From positions 234,586 to 298,585 of the forward strand of contig CAYOWQ010000004.1 of NCBI GenBank assembly GCA_964407695.1: DNA of 64,000 nucleotides, in the 5' to 3' direction. The stretch is from CAYOWQ01 sp964407695 (GTDB lineage Bacteria > Planctomycetota > Phycisphaerae > Phycisphaerales > SM1A02). The notes under the pieces were generated by a model. The model worked only from the letters and a program-made list of their open reading frames with translations, had not been told where the DNA came from and did no database searches. Positions 27,848-36,013 of this stretch are shown piece by piece (position 1 is the first letter of the stretch; the number at the start of each line of letters is the position of its first letter). The translations under genes and the position numbers were made by a program.

Positions 27848-29404
27848 ATGAGAAGATTCGCATCCTCAATCCGTGCGTTCGCAGGCGGCCTCTTCGCCCT
27901 TGCTCTCGTCGGTGCGGCCCAGGCCCAGAATTTCGATCTCATCGAATACGACCAGCTGGTGGCTCGGCTTGGATCTGCCACACCGGACGGTTCAACGGTA
28001 AAGGTCGGTCAGGTTGAGGCCCTCGAAGGCACGAATTACGGGCCGAACCAGGCTGCGTTTGAATTTGCGGGCAAGACATTCACGCCCCTGAGCGGTCCGC
28101 CCGGGTTCAGCATTCACGCCAACACCGTCGCGAGCTTCTATTACGGGAACACGTTGAGTGTAATTCCCGAGACCAACAATGTCTGGCTCTACGAGGCCGG
28201 TAGCTGGTTGCAGGCTGCTTACCTGAAGGCCGGATTCGGCGCTGCCGTCAAGCCGGTATCCCCGCCGTCCGGGGTTCGCATTTTCAACAACAGCTGGATC
28301 GCCAACGTTGCCGGCTTCAATCAGGAGATCCTTCGGCGCGCTGACTATGCCTCGAAGATTCAGGACGTCTTCATGATCAACGGGGTGGGCAATGGCTCAT
28401 CAACACCGGATGTCAATCCGTGCATGAGCCATATGTTCAATGGCATCGCCGTTGGCCGCGCTGACGGAAACCACGTTCATGGTCCGACAGGGAATTCCGT
28501 GGACGGTCCCGGGCGCATGAAGCCTGAACTGGTCGCTCCCGGCACCGCGACCAGCTACGCTGCGCCGGTTGTCGCCTCCGTGGTCGGACTTCTGCTTGAC
28601 ACCGCGGCCAAGTCGCCCTCGCTCGCTGCGGATCCGGAATCGTCAAAATCCGTCGTCATCAAGTCGATCGTGCTGTCGGGCGCGACCCATCGAGCCGGCT
28701 GGACCAACAACCCGGACACCACAGGTCCGAACCGCGGGGTGACCACCAAGCCATTGGATGCAGTGTATGGCGCTGACCTGGTCAACGTTGATCGAAGCCA
28801 CATGATCCTGACGTCGCTGCAGCAGAATGGCTCCACCGGCGTTCCCGCAACGGCGAACATCGACTTTCTGGGTTGGGACCACATAACCATCGGCGCAGCA
28901 ACGAGCATCTACTACCGTCTGAATCTTCCGGCGACGACCCCTGAGGTGTCTGTCGCCCTCACCTGGCATCGCACGGTCAACGGCAACTTCTCCGCCTATT
29001 CCATGGCCGACTTCAGCCTGATCCTGTGGCGAGTGGATTCCGGCGGCCGCCTCGTTTCATTGGTGGGTGATGACGGCATTCCCTACTTCGGTGAAGGCAA
29101 TGTGGTGAGCGAGAGCCCGGTGGATAATGTCGAACATCTCTATCTGAAGAACGTCGCACCCGGAAATTACGTCCTTGAGGTCAAGCGGCTCGATTCGCTT
29201 ACTTCGTGGACTGCAGGCCTTTCGTGGTTTGCCACTCCCACCGAGCCGGAGCTCCTGGGAGATATCAACCTCGATGGAGCGGTCGATGGGGCCGACCTCG
29301 GCCTGCTGCTTGCGACCTGGGGCTCATCGGATCGGGCCGCTGACCTGAATGGCGATGGCGTCGTCGATGGCTCTGACCTGGGTCTCCTCCTCGCCAACTG
29401 GTAA
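27848..29404 (+). CDS. secreted subtilase-like protein (S8 fold) with C-terminal dockerin-like repeats
   Basis: This 518-residue exported protein has a signal peptide (AGGLFALALVGAAQAQ). A divergent subtilisin domain follows. The catalytic His (His90 in SIHANTVAS), oxyanion Asn (Asn182 in INGVGNGS) and nucleophile Ser (Ser236 in GTATSYAAPVV) are in place, and FNNSW matches the family. The position of the catalytic Asp, normally VAVIDTG, reads VKVGQVEAL, giving Glu57. A jelly-roll-like domain occupies about 330-460. The tail has two repeats, DINLDGAVDGADLGLLLATWG and DLNGDGVVDGSDLGLLLANW, ending at the protein end. It may be a protease with altered chemistry or an inactive binder. Confidence 0.8.
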   Translation: MRRFASSIRAFAGGLFALALVGAAQAQNFDLIEYDQLVARLGSATPDGSTVKVGQVEALEGTNYGPNQAAFEFAGKTFTPLSGPPGFSIHANTVASFYYGNTLSVIPETNNVWLYEAGSWLQAAYLKAGFGAAVKPVSPPSGVRIFNNSWIANVAGFNQEILRRADYASKIQDVFMINGVGNGSSTPDVNPCMSHMFNGIAVGRADGNHVHGPTGNSVDGPGRMKPELVAPGTATSYAAPVVASVVGLLLDTAAKSPSLAADPESSKSVVIKSIVLSGATHRAGWTNNPDTTGPNRGVTTKPLDAVYGADLVNVDRSHMILTSLQQNGSTGVPATANIDFLGWDHITIGAATSIYYRLNLPATTPEVSVALTWHRTVNGNFSAYSMADFSLILWRVDSGGRLVSLVGDDGIPYFGEGNVVSESPVDNVEHLYLKNVAPGNYVLEVKRLDSLTSWTAGLSWFATPTEPELLGDINLDGAVDGADLGLLLATWGSSDRAADLNGDGVVDGSDLGLLLANW

Positions 29405-29454
29405 TCCCGTCGCCGATCGCCTTTTTGCGGGTTTGTCCGGGGTATATTCCCGTG

Positions 29455-31188
29455 ATGTCGCGCACCGCCCGCTGGGCACAGATTCAGACCCTGGCTCTGA
29501 TCGCCCTGTTGGCAATCGTCATGCTCTATCCGATCGGGTTGATCGTGCATTCGGCGTTTCTGCCTCGCGCGAATGGCAATGGCTTCACGCTCTACCACAT
29601 CGCCACGGTCTTTCGCGACCCCACCCTGCGAACCGGGCTGGTCAACTCAGGTCTGGTCGCGACCTTCACCACAGGGTTGGCCACACTCTTCGCCTTTCCG
29701 CTGGCGTGGCTCAACGCCCGGTTCGACTTTCCCGCCAAGCGCTGGCTCAGCGCCTGTGTCCTGCTTCCCCTGATCCTCCCGCCGTTTGTCGGCGCCATCG
29801 GCATTCGACACCTCCTGAGCCGGACCGGCAGCCTCAACACGGTCTTGCTCTCCATGGGCCTGGTTGACCAGCCGATCGACTTCATCGGCCGCGGCGGATT
29901 CTGGGCGATCGTCGTTGTCGAGGCCCTCCATCTCTACCCCATCCTGTATCTCAATATCTCCGCGGCCCTTGCCAACCTCGATCCTGCGCTTGATGAAGCC
30001 GCTCGCAATCTCGGGGTCGGCCCCGTCCGACGAATGTTTCGCGTCACACTTCCGCTGGTCCGGCCCGGCATCTTCGCCGGGGCCACCATCGTGTTCATCT
30101 GGTCGTTCACCGAGCTCGGCACCCCGCTGATGTTCGAGTTCCAGCGAATCACGCCCGTTCAGATCTTCAACGGCATCAAGGAAATGGCTGATTCGCGCCA
30201 GCCATATGCCCTGACGGTGGTCCTGCTCGTGCTGGCCGCCGGCATCTATGCGTTTGGAAGGTTGCTCTTCGGCGGAAAAGCCCACGCAATGTATGCCAAG
30301 GCCTCGATCCGCTCGACCGCACGGCCCCTGGGGGCCATGTCTGGAATCCTGGCGTCTGCAGCCTTCGGGCTTGTGGCGATTCTTGCGGCTGCCCCCAATG
30401 TCGGCGTCATCCTCACCAGCCTGGCCGTCCCCGGTCGGTGGTATCAATCGGTCCTTCCCCAAGCGTGGACCGGCAGTCACTTTGTCGAGGCCATGACACA
30501 TCCCCTCGCAGCGGGCTCTATCCGCAACAGCTTTTTCTATGCCATCGTCGCGGTCGGCATCGACATTCTGCTGGGCGTCCTCGTGGCCCGCATTGTGGTT
30601 CGGTCAAAGGCATGGGGGCGCGGCCTGCTTGACGGCCTCGTGATGCTTCCGTTGGCCGTGCCCGGGCTCGTCCTGGCCTTCGGGTATGTCGCGGTGACCG
30701 TCAGCTGGCCCTTTGGCAAGGATGATCCCCTGGAGGGCTGGATCGACGTCATCGGCGCCACGCCAAATCCGGCGATTCTGCTGATTGTCGCGTATGCCGT
30801 CAGGCGACTGCCCTATGTGGTCCGAGCGGCCGTGGCCGGCCTGCAACAGACCTCCGTCGAGCTTGAGGAGGCGGCCCTCAACGTCGGAGCCTCGCGCAGC
30901 CTCATGGTGAGGCGAATCGTCACGCCCCTGATCGTTGCAAATCTCATCGCGGGCGGACTTCTGGCGTTCAGCTTTGCAATGCTGGAAGTCTCGGATTCAC
31001 TGATCCTTGCCCAGCGGGAGGCGGATTTCCCTGTGACCAAGGCAATCTACGTGCTGGCCGACCGCCTTGGGGATGGTGAAGCCATGGCCAGCGCCATGGG
31101 TGTCTGGGCCATGGCAATCCTCGCGGTCACACTCATCTCAGCATCCCTGCTCATGGGCCGACGCATGGGCGCCATGTTCCGGGTGTAG
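29455..31188 (+). CDS. fused ABC transporter permease (two permease domains, iron/thiamine-type)
   Basis: This 577-residue inner-membrane protein has about 12 membrane segments and two binding-protein-dependent permease domains in one chain. Each has an EAA loop contacting the ATPase: EAARNLGVGPVRRMFRVTLP and EEAALNVGASRSLMVRRIVTP. This layout fits Fe(III) (FbpB/SfuB), thiamine or 2-aminoethylphosphonate uptake systems. The ATG at 29455 starts just before the first membrane segment; the TTG at 29425 is not preferred. No ATPase or solute-binding protein lies beside it, so its partners are elsewhere and the substrate is unknown. Confidence 0.87.
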   Translation: MSRTARWAQIQTLALIALLAIVMLYPIGLIVHSAFLPRANGNGFTLYHIATVFRDPTLRTGLVNSGLVATFTTGLATLFAFPLAWLNARFDFPAKRWLSACVLLPLILPPFVGAIGIRHLLSRTGSLNTVLLSMGLVDQPIDFIGRGGFWAIVVVEALHLYPILYLNISAALANLDPALDEAARNLGVGPVRRMFRVTLPLVRPGIFAGATIVFIWSFTELGTPLMFEFQRITPVQIFNGIKEMADSRQPYALTVVLLVLAAGIYAFGRLLFGGKAHAMYAKASIRSTARPLGAMSGILASAAFGLVAILAAAPNVGVILTSLAVPGRWYQSVLPQAWTGSHFVEAMTHPLAAGSIRNSFFYAIVAVGIDILLGVLVARIVVRSKAWGRGLLDGLVMLPLAVPGLVLAFGYVAVTVSWPFGKDDPLEGWIDVIGATPNPAILLIVAYAVRRLPYVVRAAVAGLQQTSVELEEAALNVGASRSLMVRRIVTPLIVANLIAGGLLAFSFAMLEVSDSLILAQREADFPVTKAIYVLADRLGDGEAMASAMGVWAMAILAVTLISASLLMGRRMGAMFRV

Positions 31189-31243
31189 TGTGGCGATGCG
31201 CAGAAGCTGATGGCCGAGATGGCCCCGATTCGCCGCCATGGAG

Positions 31244-31281
31244 CCAAAAACACAGCAGGGACCGGCGTTGCCGATCCCTGC
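31244..31281 (-). terminator. intrinsic terminator of the lysine-rich gene
   Basis: On the minus strand, after the stop at 31314, a 12-bp stem with one G-T pair (GCAGGGATCGGC with GCCGGTCCCTGC) is followed by TGTGTTTTT. This is a classic factor-independent terminator and supports transcription of the small upstream gene. Confidence 0.8.
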
Positions 31282-31313
31282 CAGGTGTGCGTTTTACCGC
31301 AGTACTGCGAGAA

Positions 31314-31415
31314 TTACATCTTCTTCTTGGCCTTCTTTGCAGCCTTCTTCTTGCCGGCCTTCTTCGCAGTCTTCTTCTTTGCGGCCTTCTTCTTAGCGGC
31401 CTTCTTCTTCGCCAT
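31314..31415 (-). CDS. 33-residue lysine/alanine-rich, histone H1-like protein
   Basis: This very short gene reads MAKKKAAKKKAAKKK..., with 19 Lys and 10 Ala of 33 residues and no acidic residue, ending in Met before TAA. A GGGAG Shine-Dalgarno lies about 8 nt upstream of the ATG at 31415, and an intrinsic terminator sits about 33 nt downstream. Composition matches the tails of bacterial histone-H1-like proteins (HC1/HupN type, BpH1), which bind DNA or RNA by charge. There is no room for any other domain. Codons alternate AAG with GCC/GCT/GCA/GCG. A role in compaction of nucleic acid is inference. Confidence 0.75.
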   Translation of the reverse strand: MAKKKAAKKKAAKKKTAKKAGKKKAAKKAKKKM

Positions 31416-31555
31416 GATATGGCTCCCTTGTTGTTGCGCTACGTGTCGGAGTACGCTGCGAGGCGAGCGCAATCATTCCTCGCACAACAGTTGTACCTTT
31501 ATCGGCGTCGAAGGGAAAGTCCCTTGACGAAAAATTTCAAGTTCACCACCTCACC

Positions 31556-32269
31556 ATGACCACCCCTCCCATTCGACTCGCCGTTCACGGATCACTCGGA
31601 CGCATGGGTGCGCGCATTGTCGCGCTCGCCGAAGAGGACTCTCGCTTCGACATCGTGCTCACCGCCGATCGTGATGACGACACCGCTGCGCTCGTCGCAC
31701 AATCGTCTGACCCGGCCCAGCGCGCCCAGGTCATTATCGATTTTTCCTCGAATGACGGGGCAATCCGTGCAATTGAACTCGCTCGCGCCCACCATGCCGC
31801 CCTGCTGGTTGGAACGACCGCCCTGACGGATCAGACCCGGGCCGCCCTGAAGGCTCTTGCTTCAACTCACGCGGTCCTCGTGTGCGCCAACACCTCGCTT
31901 GGCGTCGCCGTAATGCGCCACCTCGCCAAGGAAGCCGCCCGGCTTCTCGGACCGACCTGGAACGTCGACATCATCGAGACCCACCACACAAAAAAGCTCG
32001 ATGCGCCCTCGGGCACCGCCCTTGCCATCGCCGATTCTGTGGCCGCCGGCGGCGTTCCCGTACCCCCGGATCACATCCATGCCCTTCGTGCCGGCGACGT
32101 CATCGGCGAGCACACGCTTCAGTTCGCCTCGATGGGCGAAGTCATCCAGATCACCCACCGCGCCACCACAAGAGATCTTTTTGTTCTCGGCGCCCTGCGG
32201 GCCGCGGCCTGGCTGGCGAAACAGGGGCCGGGCTGGTACTCGGTGGCGGATTCATTGGGCGTGGAGTGA
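31556..32269 (+). CDS. dapB: 4-hydroxy-tetrahydrodipicolinate reductase
   Basis: This 237-residue NAD(P)H enzyme reduces the dapA product in lysine and diaminopimelate synthesis. The nucleotide loop is VHGSLGRMG (residues 9-17), VIIDFSS is the family strand, and the catalytic/substrate motif ETHHTKKLDAPSGTAL (His-His and Lys) is intact, followed by QFASMGEVIQITHRA. Length is slightly short of 250-270 but all motifs are present. ATG 31556. It stands alone, 26 bp before the convergent glycosyltransferase stop; no other dap gene here. Confidence 0.95.
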   Translation: MTTPPIRLAVHGSLGRMGARIVALAEEDSRFDIVLTADRDDDTAALVAQSSDPAQRAQVIIDFSSNDGAIRAIELARAHHAALLVGTTALTDQTRAALKALASTHAVLVCANTSLGVAVMRHLAKEAARLLGPTWNVDIIETHHTKKLDAPSGTALAIADSVAAGGVPVPPDHIHALRAGDVIGEHTLQFASMGEVIQITHRATTRDLFVLGALRAAAWLAKQGPGWYSVADSLGVE

Positions 32270-32295
32270 CTCCCTTCGAGCCTCGCCATACCACC

Positions 32296-33513
32296 TCAGC
32301 CTGTCTTCACAACATCCTCAAGCAACTTCCGCCATGCCTCGCACGCCGCCTCCCGGTCGTAGACCGTCTTGAGCGCCTCTCGTGCATGCTCGCCCAACGC
32401 CTTTGAACGGTCATGGTTGGCCGCAAGGTCCGCGATGACCTTGACCAAGCCTTCAACATCCCCCTGCCGCACCAACACTCCGGCGTCATGCTCCATCAAC
32501 ACCCGGGCTACCTCGCTCGAGGGGTTGCCGATATAGACCGCCCCCCGCCCCGCGGCCATTGCCCCGAACAGCTTGCATGGCACGATGCACCCTTCCAGCC
32601 CCTCCAGCACACTCACAAGATGCAGATCGGCGCAGGAGAGCGATGCACCCAGCTTCTCCCGTGGCTGATACGGGGCGGTTACGCAATTCTTCAGCTCGTG
32701 CGTCTTCACGAAATCATCCACCACGGATTTTTTCTTTCCGCCGCCGACAAATGCAAATCGGATTCGATCATCATCCTTCAACCGCTTGGCCGCCTGCAGC
32801 ATCGTGTCCACATCGTGCGCCAAACCGAAATTCCCGGAGTACATCACCACGAAGCGATCGCCAAAACCCCATTCCTGCCGATAGGGATTCGCCTCTCGGG
32901 GCACTGGCGCCACCTCTGTTTCGTCGCTCCACACGCCGATGTGCACCACTTGCCCGTGATCGACCTTCTTCGCTCGAACCTTCTCCAGCATGCATCGCCC
33001 CAGCACGACTACGCGGTCGGCCCGCCTCAAGCAGAATTGATTGATCCCTTCGAGCACTCCGGTCACGAATCCGTCGTCCTTCATGACGCCGCAGGCCACC
33101 GGCACATCCGGATACATATCCATCACCCAATAGACATACTTCGACCCGCGCAGCACCCGCAGAAACCAGCCGAGCAGCGCGATGAACGGCGGCGTCGTGA
33201 ACGCCACCACCACGTCCGCCCGGGGCAGCATGAGGGCCTTCACCGTCGCGGCCATATAGAACAGCTTGAAGTCCGCGATCCGGGCGACGATGCCCGCCTT
33301 GCCGAAAATCGACTTTCCCACGCGATGCACGTCAATCCCGTCAACCACCTCGTGCTTGGACAACGTCGCCCCCTTCTCGCCATAGATCGACCGAGAGGAG
33401 ATCACCTGCACCTCGTGCCCGTGCTTCACCAGATGCCGGGCCAGATCATGGGCATGCTGCGCGGTGGCCGCGACGTCGGGATAGAAGACTTGATTCAACA
33501 GGAGAATGCGCAT
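32296..33513 (-). CDS. family 4 glycosyltransferase (WbuB/WcaI-like)
   Basis: This 405-residue GT-B glycosyltransferase would move a sugar from a nucleotide donor to a lipid-linked or polysaccharide acceptor at the cytoplasmic face. The N-terminus MRILLLNQVFYPDVAATAQH matches the WbuB/colanic type. The C-terminal donor domain contains VVMYSGNFGLAHDVDTMLQAA, FAFVGGGKKK and LGASLSCADLHLVSVLEGLEG, with the Glu of the EX7E region near the end. Its ATG at 33513 lies 1 nt after the fcl TGA, so the two are coupled. Sugar specificity unknown; the neighbouring fcl and gmd suggest fucose-containing glycan. Confidence 0.9.
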   Translation of the reverse strand: MRILLLNQVFYPDVAATAQHAHDLARHLVKHGHEVQVISSRSIYGEKGATLSKHEVVDGIDVHRVGKSIFGKAGIVARIADFKLFYMAATVKALMLPRADVVVAFTTPPFIALLGWFLRVLRGSKYVYWVMDMYPDVPVACGVMKDDGFVTGVLEGINQFCLRRADRVVVLGRCMLEKVRAKKVDHGQVVHIGVWSDETEVAPVPREANPYRQEWGFGDRFVVMYSGNFGLAHDVDTMLQAAKRLKDDDRIRFAFVGGGKKKSVVDDFVKTHELKNCVTAPYQPREKLGASLSCADLHLVSVLEGLEGCIVPCKLFGAMAAGRGAVYIGNPSSEVARVLMEHDAGVLVRQGDVEGLVKVIADLAANHDRSKALGEHAREALKTVYDREAACEAWRKLLEDVVKTG

Positions 33514-33514
33514 C

Positions 33515-34456
33515 TCAAACGTTCCGCCACCATTGAATTGTCCGCTTCAGTCCTTCCTCAAATCCAACCGCCGCTCGCCAGTCAAGCAACTTCGCGGCTC
33601 GGCTCGTATCCAGACACCGCCGCGGCTGACCGTCCGGTTTTGTCGAATCCCACACGATCTTCCCATTGAATCCCGTCAAACGCGCGATCAGTTCCACCAG
33701 GTCCTTGATCGTGATCTCCATGTTCGTGCCGAGATTGATCGGCGTCGGGTCGTCCATCACCTCAGCGGCCCGCACAATGCCCTCGGCCGCATCGTCCACA
33801 TACAGGAACTCCCGACTCGCCGAACCCGTTCCCCAGCACACGATCTCGGACCTGCCTTCATCAATCGCCGTCACGCACTTGCGGATCAAGGCCGGAATCA
33901 CATGCGAGGTCTGCAGATCAAAGTTATCCCATGGCCCGTATAAATTGACCGGCAGCAGGTACGCACTCTTCAACCCGTACTGCCGCTGATATCCATCCAG
34001 CATCACCATCGCGGCCTTCTTCGCCACGCCATACGGCGCATTGGTTTCTTCCGGATACCCGTTCCATAATTCCTCTTCCCGAAACGGCACCGGCGTGAAC
34101 TTGGGATACGCACAGATCGTGCCCACCTGCACAAACTTCTCCAATCCTCGGATCCGAGCCTGCTCGATCAGGTGCAGCGCCATCGCCATATTGGCGAAAA
34201 AGTACCGCCCCGGATTCATCATGTTCGCCCCGATGCCCCCCACTTCCGCGGCCAGGTGCAGCACCACATCCGGCTTCAACTCGTCATACATCCGCTTGAC
34301 GTCGCCCTCGTGCGTCAGGTCATAGTCCTTCTTTCGCGGAATCAGAATCCTCGCCGGATCGCACCCCCGCGCCCGCAGCCGCTCCTTGACTGCACGGCCA
34401 AGAAATCCCGCGCCACCCGTCACCACCAGCCGCTTCGACGTCAAAGAAAGACTCAT
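33515..34456 (-). CDS. fcl: GDP-L-fucose synthase
   Basis: This 313-residue short-chain dehydrogenase epimerises and reduces GDP-4-keto-6-deoxymannose to GDP-L-fucose. It has the Rossmann loop VVTGGAGFLG (residues 11-20), active-site Tyr-x-x-x-Lys in APYGVAKKAA, and the family motifs MALHLIEQAR, NLYGPWDNFD and HVIPALIRK. ATG at 34456 follows no clear Shine-Dalgarno; a TTG at 34465 is an alternative. It is cotranscribed with the glycosyltransferase (coupled). Its substrate would come from gmd at 36014. Confidence 0.9.
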   Translation of the reverse strand: MSLSLTSKRLVVTGGAGFLGRAVKERLRARGCDPARILIPRKKDYDLTHEGDVKRMYDELKPDVVLHLAAEVGGIGANMMNPGRYFFANMAMALHLIEQARIRGLEKFVQVGTICAYPKFTPVPFREEELWNGYPEETNAPYGVAKKAAMVMLDGYQRQYGLKSAYLLPVNLYGPWDNFDLQTSHVIPALIRKCVTAIDEGRSEIVCWGTGSASREFLYVDDAAEGIVRAAEVMDDPTPINLGTNMEITIKDLVELIARLTGFNGKIVWDSTKPDGQPRRCLDTSRAAKLLDWRAAVGFEEGLKRTIQWWRNV

Positions 34457-34570
34457 AGGCCGCAAGGATATGGACGATTCCGCGAATTCGCATACTCTGA
34501 GTCATCGTGCTGATCGAAAGGCTTGAAACCGAGATCGCATCGACCGGTACACGCAACGAGGAGACACCCC

Positions 34571-35023
34571 ATGCCCACCACCGCCCCCGCCGACCTCGCC
34601 TCCGCTCACCGCTGGTTCGGCGTCGAACTCAATAACCTCGCCTGGAGCCTCATTGAGGCCCCGTCCCGCACCGCGGAAGAGGCCGACCTCCTCATTCACG
34701 CCGCCCATGCCTCCGTCTATCACTGGATGCAGGTCGGTCAGGATATCCATCGCCTGCGCGGCCTCTGCCTGCTCGCCGCTGCCCACGCGGCCAATGGCGA
34801 CGGCCCCAGCGCGCTCCGTTACGCCCGCATATGCGTTGCCCTGGCTGACGAGAATCCCGCAGGTATCAGCGACTTCGACCGCGCCACCGCCATCGGGGCA
34901 CTCGCCAAAGCGCAGGCCCTCGCCAAGGACTCGGCCGCCCCAACAACGCGCTCCAAGGCCCTCGCCGCGGCCGACAAGCTCGATCGTGACGATCGAGCTG
35001 TCTTCGACCAGCTCTTCGGTTGA
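34571..35023 (+). CDS. hypothetical helical protein
   Basis: This 150-residue protein begins MPTTAPADLASAHRWFGVELNN after GAGGAGA. It is almost all alpha-helix (AEEADLLIHAAHASVYHWMQVG, RLRGLCLLAAAHAANGDGPSALRYAR). The pattern of paired helices with Ala/Leu spacing suggests a TPR-like fold. It has no signal peptide and no catalytic motif. It lies 115 bp from the divergent fcl gene and 62 bp before the DUF2071 gene on the same strand. Family not recognised. Confidence 0.72.
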   Translation: MPTTAPADLASAHRWFGVELNNLAWSLIEAPSRTAEEADLLIHAAHASVYHWMQVGQDIHRLRGLCLLAAAHAANGDGPSALRYARICVALADENPAGISDFDRATAIGALAKAQALAKDSAAPTTRSKALAAADKLDRDDRAVFDQLFG

Positions 35024-35085
35024 GCCGAGCTCGCCGCTGAATCTCTCCGCCAGCGAGCCGTTCTTCCGCGCCTACGCTCTGCCGG

Positions 35086-35898
35086 ATGCCGTCTCACGAG
35101 TCTCAGGACGAGCGTGTGTTCCTTACCGCCGACTGGCGCTGGCTTGCCATCTTCAACTATGTCGTCGATCGGACGGTGCTTCAACCCTTTGTTCCACCCG
35201 GTCTTGAACTCGATGATGAAGACGGTCGCGCCTACGTCAGCGTTGTCGGTTTCATGTTCTATCGCACTCGTGTGCGCGGCCTCTGGATTCCGTTTCACAG
35301 CAGATTCCCCGAATTGAACCTGCGCTTTTATGTTCGCCGGGATGCGCCGGATGGTCTCCAACGCGGCGTCACATTTATCCGGGAACTGGTCTCTCTCCCC
35401 GCCGTTGCCTGGATCGCCCGCGGCCTCTACAACGAGCCGTACCGTGTCGTGCGACTTCGCAGTAACCTCATTTTCCGCTCTGAGGCAATTCCCGATCTCG
35501 GACCGCTCGAGCCACCCATTCCGTCTGACTCGCACCCCGATACCCCGCCCGTGGAAGCGACATACTTCTGGCGCCAGCACCGCCGCGACCACCGCATGAC
35601 GATCCGCCCCCACGGCACCGGCCGCACTGTGGAGCCGCACTCTCACGAGGCCTTCATCACCGAGCGGCCCTGGGGCTTCACCCCGCAGCCTCGCGGAAAC
35701 ACCATGCAGTATCACGTCCATCACCCGCCATGGACCATCTTCCCCGCCCGCGAAGCGATCCTCGATGTCGATGTCGCGAGGGTCTGGGGCCCGCAATTCG
35801 CAGAACCGCTAAATGGCCCGCCGTATTCCGCATTCCTCGCCGCGGGCTCCGCCGTACGCGTATCACCGGGATCCTCCCTGCGGCCCACGCATCCATAG
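35086..35898 (+). CDS. DUF2071 family protein (YqjF-like)
   Basis: This 270-residue protein matches the DUF2071 family: FLTADWRWLAIFNYVVDRTVLQPFVPPGLELD at the start (family: '...W..l...ny.v....L...lP.g.eld'), AYVSVVGFMFYRTRVRGLWIPFH, FPELNLRFYVRR and RGVTFIRE in the middle. Members are soluble and of unknown biochemical function; a structural link to lipocalin-type folds is known for relatives only. It may be cotranscribed with the preceding gene. No other clue to role. Confidence 0.85.
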   Translation: MPSHESQDERVFLTADWRWLAIFNYVVDRTVLQPFVPPGLELDDEDGRAYVSVVGFMFYRTRVRGLWIPFHSRFPELNLRFYVRRDAPDGLQRGVTFIRELVSLPAVAWIARGLYNEPYRVVRLRSNLIFRSEAIPDLGPLEPPIPSDSHPDTPPVEATYFWRQHRRDHRMTIRPHGTGRTVEPHSHEAFITERPWGFTPQPRGNTMQYHVHHPPWTIFPAREAILDVDVARVWGPQFAEPLNGPPYSAFLAAGSAVRVSPGSSLRPTHP

Positions 35899-36013
35899 AT
35901 CGTGCCCGATTTCGCCTGCACCGTCTCCGGCCACCGGTCGTACCGCCTCAGCTGTCCACGGCTGATACCATCGGCTAATTCAGCTTTCCCACAACTCCGC
36001 CGATAATTCCCAC

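Noticed and set aside
31210..31527. 105-residue Phe/Ala-rich plus-strand frame
   Set aside because: The repetitive Phe/Ala run is the antisense of the Lys/Ala codons of the small gene at 31314, which has a ribosome site and terminator on the minus strand.
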